Source: Paenibacillus sp.
GTDB taxonomy: Bacteria > Bacillota > Bacilli > Paenibacillales > NBRC-103111
DNA: 5,394 nt
Reading direction: 5' to 3'
Assembly: GCA_029239545.1 (NCBI GenBank)
Contig: JARBUQ010000362.1
Coordinates: 1 to 5,394, forward strand
Made by a program: the position numbers and the translations under genes. Each line of letters opens with the position of its first letter. Positions within the stretch are counted from its first letter, which is position 1. Positions 1-5,394 of the stretch are shown here, piece after piece. The notes under the pieces are model-generated. The model saw only the letters and a program-made list of their open reading frames with translations, searched no databases and had not been told where the DNA came from.

Positions 1-329
1 ACAGTATAGTCTCACATGCCGTCGAAGCCGGAATCATTAGTGGAGTTAGCGAAACTGAATTTGAACCGGAACGTTCGATCACTCGAGAGGAAATGGCAAT
101 CATGCTGGTAAGAGCATATAATTGGAAGGTAGGAGTACAAGATTTATCTAACGCCCATTCAACTTATTCAGATTCAACTCATATCTCCTCTTGGGCAAAA
201 GAAGCAGTTACTAAAGCGACGGAGTGGAAATTGCTTCAGGGCAAAACAGACCGTTTATTTTTCCCGCAAGATAAAACTACTCGAGCAGAGAGCACCCAAG
301 CCATCTACAATCTCTTGAATCAAATGTGA
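1..329 (+). CDS. SLH-domain surface protein, C-terminal fragment (5' end outside window)
   Basis: The reading frame is open from the window edge to a TGA stop, giving about 108 visible residues; the first in-frame ATG (position 93) lies inside a domain and is not the start. The visible part is one incomplete and one nearly complete S-layer homology domain. The first spans residues 1-39, with AVEAGIISG and the signature SITREEMAIMLVRAY. The second spans about residues 55-108, with YSDSTHISSWAKEAV, a turn around GKTDRLFFPQDK, and the degenerate signature TTRAESTQAIYNLL. SLH domains of this family usually occur in threes at a protein end and hold exported proteins on the cell wall through pyruvylated secondary wall polymer. 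The protein is therefore probably an exported, wall-anchored protein with its functional domain upstream of the window; that domain is unknown. The gene looks AT-richer than the genes to its right and runs convergently to them. Confidence 0.9.
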   Translation, partial: SIVSHAVEAGIISGVSETEFEPERSITREEMAIMLVRAYNWKVGVQDLSNAHSTYSDSTHISSWAKEAVTKATEWKLLQGKTDRLFFPQDKTTRAESTQAIYNLLNQM

Positions 330-331
330 CT

Positions 332-380
332 AAAAAAGAGGCTGCCTACACCCAGTTTTCGGGTTGTAGACAGCCTTTTT
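332..380. terminator. Bidirectional rho-independent terminator between convergent genes
   Basis: Arms 339-353 and 361-376 pair as AGGCTG/CAGCCT, then CTACA/TGTAG, then CCC/GGG, with one C-A mismatch (345/370) and one bulged T (364). They close a 7-nt loop at 354-360. The plus strand has five T directly after the stem (376-380). The minus strand has its own T run, from the six A at 332-337. The A and T runs can also extend the stem. The hairpin begins 10 nt after the SLH gene stop and lies about 23 nt past the stop of the minus-strand ceramidase-like gene, so it can terminate both transcripts. Confidence 0.9.
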
Positions 381-402
381 CATTTGTTATAGAGAGCAGA
401 AT

Positions 403-1785
403 CTATAAACTCCGAAGCATCGTTGTAATCTCGTCCATAAAATACTCTGCGGCTCCCTGGGCGAAAGGAGAGGTATCCACCTCATAGCCGCCTTGAGGGT
501 AAGCTTCAGCGATAGGGAGATAACCCAGGTGACCGTTCGAATATCCGCTGAACAGCGTAACCCGATATGGCGAGTGGGCTTTGATATGCAGAGCGATCTC
601 GGCGAATGGCTCCAGAGGCGAGCTAATCAGCACGAGATCACCAATCCGCAGGAATTGTACTTCAATTCTGGTGTGAGTCATACCGTTGTACTTGCGTGAG
701 GTATCCCAAGCCAGGAAAGCACGCTTCACCTGAAAAGAAATTTGGCTGATTTCTTCGGGAGTCCCTTCGCCAGCCTGCAATCGGGTCAATTCCTCCGATA
801 CTCTCGTATAATGCGCTTCAGCTTCATCCAGTGGAGTCAACTTCCTGAGAGGAAGTGAAATTACGGTGTTGTATGCCTGGATAGCTTGGTCGATGATCGG
901 TCTGGTCGTTTTGAATATTCCAAGTGAGGCTCCGGATTCTGTGACCCCTTCGAACTCATGCTCGAGAACGTTTGCTCCAAGCTCTAGCGATACTTTTACC
1001 GCCTCAGCGCCCAGTATAGTTCCGATCCTTCGAGTAGCTGGAAAATTATCGAGGAAGCCTTCCGGACCTGGCCCGATGTTACCCGCAGCGCCTTGAAGGA
1101 AGAGACAGATTCCTCCGGTATGATGCTCAACAACTTTTTTGGTCACACCTGGGTAATCCGGGCTATGCAGCTGATAAGTATACCCAAGTGTAGTCGGGTG
1201 GCATGAATAGTGGACAAGGGTAGCGACAACATCTCCTGCAGCATCCTCGAACCGAACTACACCTACCGCAGGATCGGTAATTCCGTTTTCGTTATAACCG
1301 GTAATCACTCTGCCGCTATCCAGATGCTGACGGCGATTTTTGCCTACCGTGCACTCTCCTGACCCAGCTTCCACGGTAACCGCGACCAAACCTTGCTTGG
1401 CTTCCAATGCAGCATCCACGGTTTGGGTCAGCATGTATTGGAAGTAGTTTTTCCTGGCCTCCGCCCCCGACTTGTAATAATCGCTCCAAAAGATTGGCCC
1501 GGCATGAGTATGGGTCACAGATAAACGGATATCCGCTACTTCGATTCCGGTTGCTTCAGCAACTGCTTCGCGGACTTCATTGGATTGATCAATCAGGAAC
1601 AAACAAGCATCAAGATCAATAATCAGCGATTGGGTAACGCCATCTGTCAAATACAAGGCCGTAGTATTCAGGTCAGACTCAATGCCTGTTGCAAAAATAT
1701 GAGTCTGTGCGCCCCAACCTGCATGCGGTACGTCTAATGAAGGGTTAATGTCTTTTCTGGCTACACCAATCTGAATCAACGTCAT
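403..1785 (-). CDS. Neutral/alkaline ceramidase-like hydrolase (short bacterial form), substrate unknown
   Basis: This 460-residue protein has no signal peptide and matches the N-terminal domain pattern of neutral/alkaline ceramidases, zinc amidases that cleave ceramide. Recognisable blocks are IGVARKDINP (residues 6-15), THTHAGP (91-97), VHYSCHP (191-197), LQGAAGNIGPGP (230-241), SSPLEPFAEIA (388-398) and GYSNGHLGYLP (414-424). By family alignment from memory, His92/His94, His196, Glu392 and Tyr422 fit the zinc site. The loop that reads G-N/D-x-S-P-N in true ceramidases reads GNIGPG here, so Gly238 replaces the nucleophilic serine. The C-terminal immunoglobulin-like domain of about 670-residue ceramidases is also absent. 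Cytoplasmic location and a sugar-acid operon make lipid hydrolysis unlikely; a hydrolase on a carbohydrate-derived amide, ester or lactone is only a guess. The start at 1785 follows AAGGAG; an in-frame extension to 1989 would overlap the dehydratase and encodes an Arg/Ser-rich shadow. A TTG at 1779 is an alternative start. Family call is firm, function is not. Confidence 0.85.
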   Translation of the reverse strand: MTLIQIGVARKDINPSLDVPHAGWGAQTHIFATGIESDLNTTALYLTDGVTQSLIIDLDACLFLIDQSNEVREAVAEATGIEVADIRLSVTHTHAGPIFWSDYYKSGAEARKNYFQYMLTQTVDAALEAKQGLVAVTVEAGSGECTVGKNRRQHLDSGRVITGYNENGITDPAVGVVRFEDAAGDVVATLVHYSCHPTTLGYTYQLHSPDYPGVTKKVVEHHTGGICLFLQGAAGNIGPGPEGFLDNFPATRRIGTILGAEAVKVSLELGANVLEHEFEGVTESGASLGIFKTTRPIIDQAIQAYNTVISLPLRKLTPLDEAEAHYTRVSEELTRLQAGEGTPEEISQISFQVKRAFLAWDTSRKYNGMTHTRIEVQFLRIGDLVLISSPLEPFAEIALHIKAHSPYRVTLFSGYSNGHLGYLPIAEAYPQGGYEVDTSPFAQGAAEYFMDEITTMLRSL

Positions 1786-1795
1786 CCATCTCCTT
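1786..1795 (-). promoter_or_regulatory. Ribosome binding site of the ceramidase-like gene, deciding the start
   Basis: On the minus strand AAGGAG (1795-1790) is followed by ATGGATGACGTTG. The out-of-frame ATG at 1789 touches the Shine-Dalgarno and cannot be used with it. The in-frame ATG at 1785 has only a 4-nt gap, shorter than usual. An in-frame TTG at 1779 has a 10-nt gap and would give a protein starting M-I-Q-I-G-V-A. ATG 1785 is annotated, but TTG 1779 is a real alternative. Confidence 0.65.
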
Positions 1796-1835
1796 GAGAT
1801 AATTAGTGCCTTCCTCTTCAGAACGAAATTACGGA

Positions 1836-3563
1836 TTAACCTCTTCCGACAATGGGAGGTACGAACTTGGCTTCTTCTTTGCTGTTCGCTCTTAAGAAAT
1901 CGAAGTCGCAGCCTTCGGAGGCTTGCAGCACGTGGTCGGCATACAGCTTGGGATAACCGCGAACATGCTTGGGCGTTGGTCGAACCCATGCTGCCATGCG
2001 TGCCTCCAGCTCTGATTGCTCAAGCAATACTTGGAGGCTCCCATTAGGAACGTCCAGCTCAATGATATCGCCGGTCTGGACGATCGCGAGCGGTCCGCCT
2101 GCTGTTGCTTCAGGGGCAACATGCAGAACAATTGTGCCGTAGCTCGTTCCACTCATTCTGGCATCACTCAATCGGACCATATCCCGAATCCCTTCGCGCA
2201 GCAGCTTGCGTGGAATAGGGATCGCACCCCATTCCGGCATGCCCTCCGCAATGGGGCCGCAGTTTCTCAAGATCAGGACTGAATCAGCGTCCACTTCCAG
2301 ATTGTCATCATCGATCCGCTGCAGCATGTCCTCGTAGCTGTCGAACACAACCGCAGGACCGCGGTGGGTAAGCAGGTGCTCGGAGCAGGCAGACAGCTTC
2401 AGGATGCCGCCTAACGGACTAATATTGCCCTTGACGATGGCAATTCCGGACTGCTCCATCACAGGCTCCGAGAGAGGGTGAATAACTTCGGATACTTCAG
2501 CTTGAACCTTGCTGTAGATTTCGCGAATGGTCTGGCCTGTGGCTCCTAGGCAATCCCCGTTCAGTATAGGAAGCAACTCGCGGATAACGACACTCAGCCC
2601 GCCAGCTCTGAAATAATCATCCATATTAAATTCACCGCTGGGCTGCATGTTTACAAGCAGCGGCACGCCGGCAGAATGTGTGGCATATTCGTTCACGTCG
2701 ATGTGAATGCCAAGCCGTCCTGCAATTGCCGTCAAGTGAATGATGGCATTGGTGGAACCGCCGAGAGCAGACAACAGCTTCATTACATTTACTATAGAGT
2801 CTTCAGTAATCAGCTTGGAAGGGGTCAAATTCTCACGCACCATCTCTACGATGCGTTGACCGGTTGCTTCGGCGGCAGCTTTGCGGCCGGAGTGGGTGGC
2901 AGGGATGCTGGCCGTTCCAGGCAGCATCATACCCAGCATCTCGGACACACTCTTCATTGTCGAAGCGGTTCCCATAACAGGACAGCCGCCCACGCTGCAG
3001 GAGATGCATTTCTCCAGCTCGCTCCATTCTTCGTCAGTGAGCAGGCCTGCTTTATAATCATCAATATATTTCCATGTATCTGTTCCGTAATTCACGGTTT
3101 TCCCGCGGAAAACGCCAGGAGTCCGATGGCCAGCCGCCAATTGCAGGGCAGGCAAGTCACAGCTTGCGGCTCCCATTAGCTGAGCGGGTGTTGTTTTGTC
3201 GCATTCACACAGCATAACGACTCCATCGATCGGGAGGGAACGAATCGATTCCTCCACGTCCATCGCCATCAGATTGCGGTAGGGCAAATCGGAGGGTTTC
3301 ATGAAATCGGCAGGAGTCGTAATTGTATGAAGCTCAATCGGATAACCGCCGGCCAGGAGAACACCTCGCTTGACGAATTCCACAAGCTCCTTGTGCGGGT
3401 AGTTACAGCTGTTCAGGTCATTCCAGGAATTGAATATCCCAATCATAGGCTTGCCTACAAAGGATTCAGGGACATGTCCCATTGCCCTCATGGCAGAGCG
3501 GTGCTGAAAGGAGTTGTCAATCGCTCCTCTGAACCATTCTTCGCTGCGTAATTTATACGTCAT
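1836..3563 (-). CDS. IlvD/Edd-family Fe-S dehydratase, sugar-acid (L-arabinonate/D-xylonate dehydratase-like) branch
   Basis: This complete 575-residue cytoplasmic enzyme is predicted to remove water from a sugar acid to give a 2-keto-3-deoxy acid. Cluster ligands in known sugar-acid dehydratases are three cysteines, here matched by Cys53 (FNSWNDLNSCNYPH), Cys121 (CECDKTTPA, residues 119-127) and Cys194 (GGCPVMGTASTM). Asp122 and Lys123, the magnesium ligand and carbamylated lysine of the family, are present. So is the catalytic serine, Ser471, in SDARMSGTSYG (466-476). The TTPA form of the CDK motif and the WKYIDDYKAG segment (164-173) match arabinonate/xylonate dehydratases better than the CDKNMPG of dihydroxy-acid dehydratase (IlvD), and no branched-chain amino acid genes are nearby. 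Length is near the roughly 580-595 residues of that branch. The ATG start is preceded by GAAGGA with an 11-nt gap. It is followed after 50 nt by the ceramidase-like gene, probably co-transcribed. Exact substrate cannot be read from the sequence. Confidence 0.9.
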   Translation of the reverse strand: MTYKLRSEEWFRGAIDNSFQHRSAMRAMGHVPESFVGKPMIGIFNSWNDLNSCNYPHKELVEFVKRGVLLAGGYPIELHTITTPADFMKPSDLPYRNLMAMDVEESIRSLPIDGVVMLCECDKTTPAQLMGAASCDLPALQLAAGHRTPGVFRGKTVNYGTDTWKYIDDYKAGLLTDEEWSELEKCISCSVGGCPVMGTASTMKSVSEMLGMMLPGTASIPATHSGRKAAAEATGQRIVEMVRENLTPSKLITEDSIVNVMKLLSALGGSTNAIIHLTAIAGRLGIHIDVNEYATHSAGVPLLVNMQPSGEFNMDDYFRAGGLSVVIRELLPILNGDCLGATGQTIREIYSKVQAEVSEVIHPLSEPVMEQSGIAIVKGNISPLGGILKLSACSEHLLTHRGPAVVFDSYEDMLQRIDDDNLEVDADSVLILRNCGPIAEGMPEWGAIPIPRKLLREGIRDMVRLSDARMSGTSYGTIVLHVAPEATAGGPLAIVQTGDIIELDVPNGSLQVLLEQSELEARMAAWVRPTPKHVRGYPKLYADHVLQASEGCDFDFLRANSKEEAKFVPPIVGRG

Positions 3564-3574
3564 GTTATTTAGAT

Positions 3575-3580
3575 TCCTTC
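3575..3580 (-). promoter_or_regulatory. Ribosome binding site of the dehydratase gene
   Basis: GAAGGA on the minus strand lies 11 nt before the ATG at 3563. It is the only purine-rich element near the start and supports that start codon, which also matches the usual N-terminus of the family (a short lead followed by R-S-x-x-W/F). Confidence 0.75.
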
Positions 3581-3604
3581 CCGAAGTGAAGTATGCTGCA
3601 TAAA

Positions 3605-3618
3605 TTCAATATATTGAA
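3605..3618. promoter_or_regulatory. Palindrome 1, candidate operator at the dehydratase promoter
   Basis: TTCAATATATTGAA is a perfect 14-bp palindrome. Its centre (3611.5) lies about 15 nt downstream of the predicted transcription start and about 48 bp before the dehydratase ATG. With flanks it reads AATTCAATATATTGAACA, which matches palindrome 2, read on the opposite strand, at 16 of 18 bases. The binding protein is unknown. AraC-type proteins more often use direct repeats, so a regulator encoded elsewhere is possible. Confidence 0.5.
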
Positions 3619-3632
3619 CATCACTCATAATT

Positions 3633-3661
3633 ATTTAAAGATATTTCGTTCCTCTTGTCAA
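3633..3661 (-). promoter_or_regulatory. Predicted sigma-A promoter of the dehydratase operon
   Basis: The minus strand carries a perfect -35 TTGACA (3661-3656), a 17-nt spacer, and a -10 TTAAAT (3638-3633) matching TATAAT at 4 of 6 bases. Transcription would start near 3626, giving a leader of about 60 nt. The AT-rich flanks fit a promoter. The first palindrome (3605-3618) falls just downstream of the predicted start, a position typical of repression. Confidence 0.6.
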
Positions 3662-3716
3662 TTTATTTTATGTGGCAGTTATTTGGTTGTCCTAGTAGTA
3701 GGGGACACATAGGAAT

Positions 3717-3787
3717 AGGAGGTTTTGAGGTTGTTCAAGAGCAGTGAGGTTAGTTGGCGGGTGTTCAACATGTTGAATTATGCTTAG
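3717..3787 (+). pseudogene. Possible remnant of the start of a sugar ABC-transporter permease gene
   Basis: A perfect AGGAGG (3717-3722) is followed 8 nt later by TTG (3731) and 18 codons ending in TAG (3785-3787). The peptide reads M/L-FKSSEVSWRVFNMLNYA. From memory, this resembles the first residues of LplC/YtcP-type carbohydrate ABC permeases common in Paenibacillus, which often start with a few polar residues, R-[IV]-F-N, then a hydrophobic residue and N-Y before the first membrane helix. No hydrophobic helix follows in any plus-strand frame, so at most it is a deletion scar. The alternatives are a chance ORF or a short leader peptide. The FNMLN codons coincide with palindrome 2, so the two readings compete. 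Confidence 0.25.
3764..3777. promoter_or_regulatory. Palindrome 2, candidate upstream operator
   Basis: TTCAACATGTTGAA is a perfect 14-bp palindrome that differs from palindrome 1 at only two symmetric positions (consensus TTCAAYATRTTGAA). It lies about 145 bp upstream of the predicted dehydratase transcription start, 159 bp centre to centre from palindrome 1. Extra TTCAA half-sites lie at 3734-3738 (within TGTTCAA, exactly 30 bp before the same heptamer at 3762) and at 3790-3794 (within AATTCAA). It also falls inside the short plus-strand ORF at 3731-3787, so it could be coding by chance. Confidence 0.45.
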
Positions 3788-3803
3788 AATTCAATGTGAT
3801 TAG

Positions 3804-3839
3804 GAATGAGAGCCGCCGTCTGACATGCAGCTCCCATTC
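3804..3839. other. Imperfect hairpin just downstream of the regulator gene, no T tract
   Basis: Arms GAATGAGAGCCG (3804-3815) and CAGCTCCCATTC (3828-3839) can form a 12-bp stem as RNA on the minus strand, with two G-U pairs, around a 12-nt loop. It begins 11 nt past the regulator stop at 3851. No run of T follows on either strand, so it is unlikely to be an efficient intrinsic terminator. It may stabilise the 3' end or allow read-through towards the dehydratase. Confidence 0.4.
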
Positions 3840-3850
3840 GCAGTCAAATC

Positions 3851-5394
3851 CTAGTCTTCATTCATGTTGTCCCTGTATTTGCCTGGAGTAATGCCTTCAT
3901 GCTTTTTGAAAACGCGGATTAAGCCTGCATCATTGGCATAACCAATGGCGTTCGCAATCTGCGTCATCGTCAGCGATGACGTACGCAGCAGCACCTTAGC
4001 CTGCTCAATGCGCACCATCGTCACATAGTCGGTCAAATTCTGGCCGGTATGCTTCTTGAAGAAGGAGGACAAGTACTGCGGTGTAAGCCCGAGCTCATCA
4101 GCCAGATGGGTGAGACTGAAGTAGTTCTCTCCATAGTGCTGTTCCACATAACGGGTCATAAGCAAATAAAGCTTTTCCCCATGATCGGATCGTTCGGATT
4201 TGACCGTCTGACATATTTGACGATACCACTCTTTCGTGCCTGCAAGCATCTCTTCGGCTGTCGAGCTTCTTAAGATCGAATCGACCCGATCCGCCTCCCG
4301 CTGTGCATTGATAGGATCGGAGGCGTACAACGTGTTCAGCAGCTTAAGAGGGGTGCCCAGCATATCGATGAACAAACATCTGCCCATCTGAACGGAAATG
4401 AGATTCTCAACAAAATGCTCATGAAACAGCTCATCGAGCTGCCGTTCAATGCTTTGGAAGTCTCCGCTCTTGGCATAATTCATAATCTGTGCCTCTGTCT
4501 CCAACGGATAACGGTAATAGTACTGCTGAAGATCAGCAACCTCCGCGAAGGCGGTCAAGGTTCCGGAACCTTTGATAATCTTGTATTCCAAGGCCAACAC
4601 GGCTTCATCATACGCCGACTTGATCATGTCGAGCCCTTCAACAATCGTGCTTAGTCCGAATGAAAGCTGCAAGCGAAAAGTTTCCCTTGTAGTCTGTAGA
4701 AGCGCATTAGCAAAATGCTTAAGCTGCTCTGCGTGGGAGGGCGTGTTCGCTTCCGGAGCCGCTGGGTTGAAGAGCAGCGCCATTCGATTCCGATCGAGTT
4801 CAATAGGGTAACAATGACCGTATGGAGTGTCCCGGCTAAGATTGGCAATCGTGAAACGAACGAGCGCCCATTCCTTCTCTGTATCCTCCTGTATGAAGCG
4901 GGAACAATCATCGATGTCCAGGAGAATAACAGCGAAGTGCTCGGACGCAAAGGAAATATCCATGAAGGATAAAGACTCGCTGTTCAAGGCTTGGCCGTCC
5001 ACCTGACCGCGCATTAACCGGGCAATTAAATTCGTTTGCATCACGGGCAGCTGGTTGAACAGCTTCTGCCGAAGCTGCTTTTCCTCCGTGAAGGATTGTA
5101 CGAGAGCATTGCGAATCAGATCGTATTCATTCGTTCTGTAGCTTGCAGGAACGTCGGAGCCCTGTAGAACTGTATTAAGAATTTGGCGGATAGGGTAATA
5201 GTTGCGATTAGCCATATACCAGCATGCAGCTGCTCCAGCCAACAAACAAATAAGCAGCGCAATGTAGGCAACTGTCCTCGCGTCCTCAACCCGTTCCATA
5301 ACGGCAGCCTTGGGGACTACAGATACGAACTTCCAGCCATTTACATTAGAGGTCGTATAAGTGACCATCATTTGACTCCCGCCCAGCCGAGTTT
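3851..5394 (-). CDS. Membrane-anchored AraC-family sensor-regulator, C-terminal part (N-terminus outside window)
   Basis: The frame stays open to the window edge: codons before the ATG at 5371 read TRLGGSQ and continue the domain, so that ATG is internal. Numbering from it, residues 1-30 (including GWKFVSVVPKAAVMERV) look like the end of an extracellular Cache-type sensor domain. A membrane helix follows at about 33-53 (VAYIALLICLLAGAAACWYMA). Residues about 58-130 form a cytoplasmic linker, and about 140-280 a degenerate nucleotide-cyclase-like fold (HFAVILLDIDD, RLQLSFGLST) without a GGDEF motif. The C-terminus is a double helix-turn-helix AraC domain, with helices near 418-440 (SLTHLADELGLTPQYLSSFF) and 467-490, and the family tail IGYANDAGLIRVFKKHEGITPGKYR. 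Such proteins, common in Paenibacillus, usually sense extracellular or binding-protein-delivered carbohydrates and activate adjacent genes. The full protein is probably about 700-780 residues. Its likely target is the dehydratase operon downstream, though this is inferred from position only. Confidence 0.9.
   Translation of the reverse strand, partial: TRLGGSQMMVTYTTSNVNGWKFVSVVPKAAVMERVEDARTVAYIALLICLLAGAAACWYMANRNYYPIRQILNTVLQGSDVPASYRTNEYDLIRNALVQSFTEEKQLRQKLFNQLPVMQTNLIARLMRGQVDGQALNSESLSFMDISFASEHFAVILLDIDDCSRFIQEDTEKEWALVRFTIANLSRDTPYGHCYPIELDRNRMALLFNPAAPEANTPSHAEQLKHFANALLQTTRETFRLQLSFGLSTIVEGLDMIKSAYDEAVLALEYKIIKGSGTLTAFAEVADLQQYYYRYPLETEAQIMNYAKSGDFQSIERQLDELFHEHFVENLISVQMGRCLFIDMLGTPLKLLNTLYASDPINAQREADRVDSILRSSTAEEMLAGTKEWYRQICQTVKSERSDHGEKLYLLMTRYVEQHYGENYFSLTHLADELGLTPQYLSSFFKKHTGQNLTDYVTMVRIEQAKVLLRTSSLTMTQIANAIGYANDAGLIRVFKKHEGITPGKYRDNMNED

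Larger units (their letters stand above)
3564..3850. other. Intergenic control region between regulator and dehydratase genes
   Basis: This 287-nt AT-rich gap contains no complete gene. It holds the dehydratase promoter and ribosome site, two matching palindromes, a weak hairpin after the regulator gene, and a possible gene remnant on the plus strand. A further short inverted repeat, TGTCC (3688-3692) with GGACA (3703-3707) around CTAGTAGTAG-like sequence, lies upstream of the -35. No convincing CcpA (cre) site was found by eye. Its size and content suggest the dehydratase has its own promoter rather than relying on the regulator transcript. Confidence 0.7.

Noticed and set aside
1786..1989. 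N-terminal extension of the ceramidase-like frame to an ATG at 1989 (68 extra residues)
   Set aside because: It overlaps the last 154 nt of the dehydratase gene, is low-complexity Arg/Ser-rich as expected for a shadow frame, and the family N-terminus and Shine-Dalgarno both fit a start near 1785.
2676..3179. 167-codon plus-strand open frame inside the dehydratase gene
   Set aside because: It is antisense to a strongly conserved enzyme, its peptide is rich in Cys, His, Gly and Arg with no recognisable domain, and no ribosome site fits.
1836..3563. Dihydroxy-acid dehydratase (IlvD) of branched-chain amino acid synthesis
   Set aside because: The CDKTTPA motif, the WKYIDDYKAG segment and the regulator and hydrolase neighbours fit the sugar-acid branch; IlvD proper usually has CDKNMPG and sits with ilv/leu genes.
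3688..3707. TGTCC...GGACA inverted repeat upstream of the promoter as an operator
   Set aside because: The arms are only 5 bp with a 10-nt spacer and no second copy was seen, so it is within chance; it is only mentioned in the intergenic entry.
3907..3921. TGAAAACGCGGATTA as a CcpA (cre) site
   Set aside because: It matches only the left half of the cre consensus and lies inside the regulator coding sequence, in codons for the conserved AraC C-terminal helix.
5369..5371. ATG at 5371 as the start of the AraC-type regulator
   Set aside because: The frame is open upstream to the window edge and encodes residues continuous with the sensor domain; no Shine-Dalgarno precedes the ATG.

Overview
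The window looks like chromosomal DNA from a spore-forming Firmicute of the Paenibacillus type. The signs are an S-layer-homology (SLH) surface protein, a large membrane-anchored AraC-type sensor-regulator, strong purine-rich ribosome binding sites, and moderate GC in genes with AT-rich gaps. This genus assignment is inferred from gene style, not from a marker gene.

Layout: (1) Positions 1-329 (+) hold the 3' end of an SLH-domain protein. (2) Positions 330-402 hold a strong hairpin with T tracts on both sides, a shared terminator for the convergent genes. (3) Positions 403-1785 (-) encode a short protein of the neutral/alkaline ceramidase-like family. Its metal-binding pattern appears intact, but glycine stands where ceramidases carry the catalytic serine. 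(4) Positions 1836-3563 (-) encode an IlvD/Edd-family Fe-S dehydratase of the sugar-acid (L-arabinonate/D-xylonate dehydratase-like) branch. (5) Positions 3564-3850 are an AT-rich intergenic region with a good promoter for the dehydratase, two near-identical 14-bp perfect palindromes with extra half-sites, and on the + strand an 18-codon ORF that resembles the start of a sugar ABC permease. (6) Positions 3851-5394 (-) hold the C-terminal part of a membrane-bound AraC-family regulator whose N-terminus lies beyond the window.

How they may work together: the three minus-strand genes read in the order regulator, dehydratase, hydrolase. The simplest reading is a small sugar-acid catabolic unit. 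A membrane sensor detects an extracellular or envelope carbohydrate cue and controls the dehydratase promoter, and the dehydratase and ceramidase-like hydrolase are co-transcribed across a 50-nt gap. The substrates of both enzymes cannot be fixed from this sequence. No tRNA, rRNA, CRISPR array, insertion sequence or replication origin was seen.
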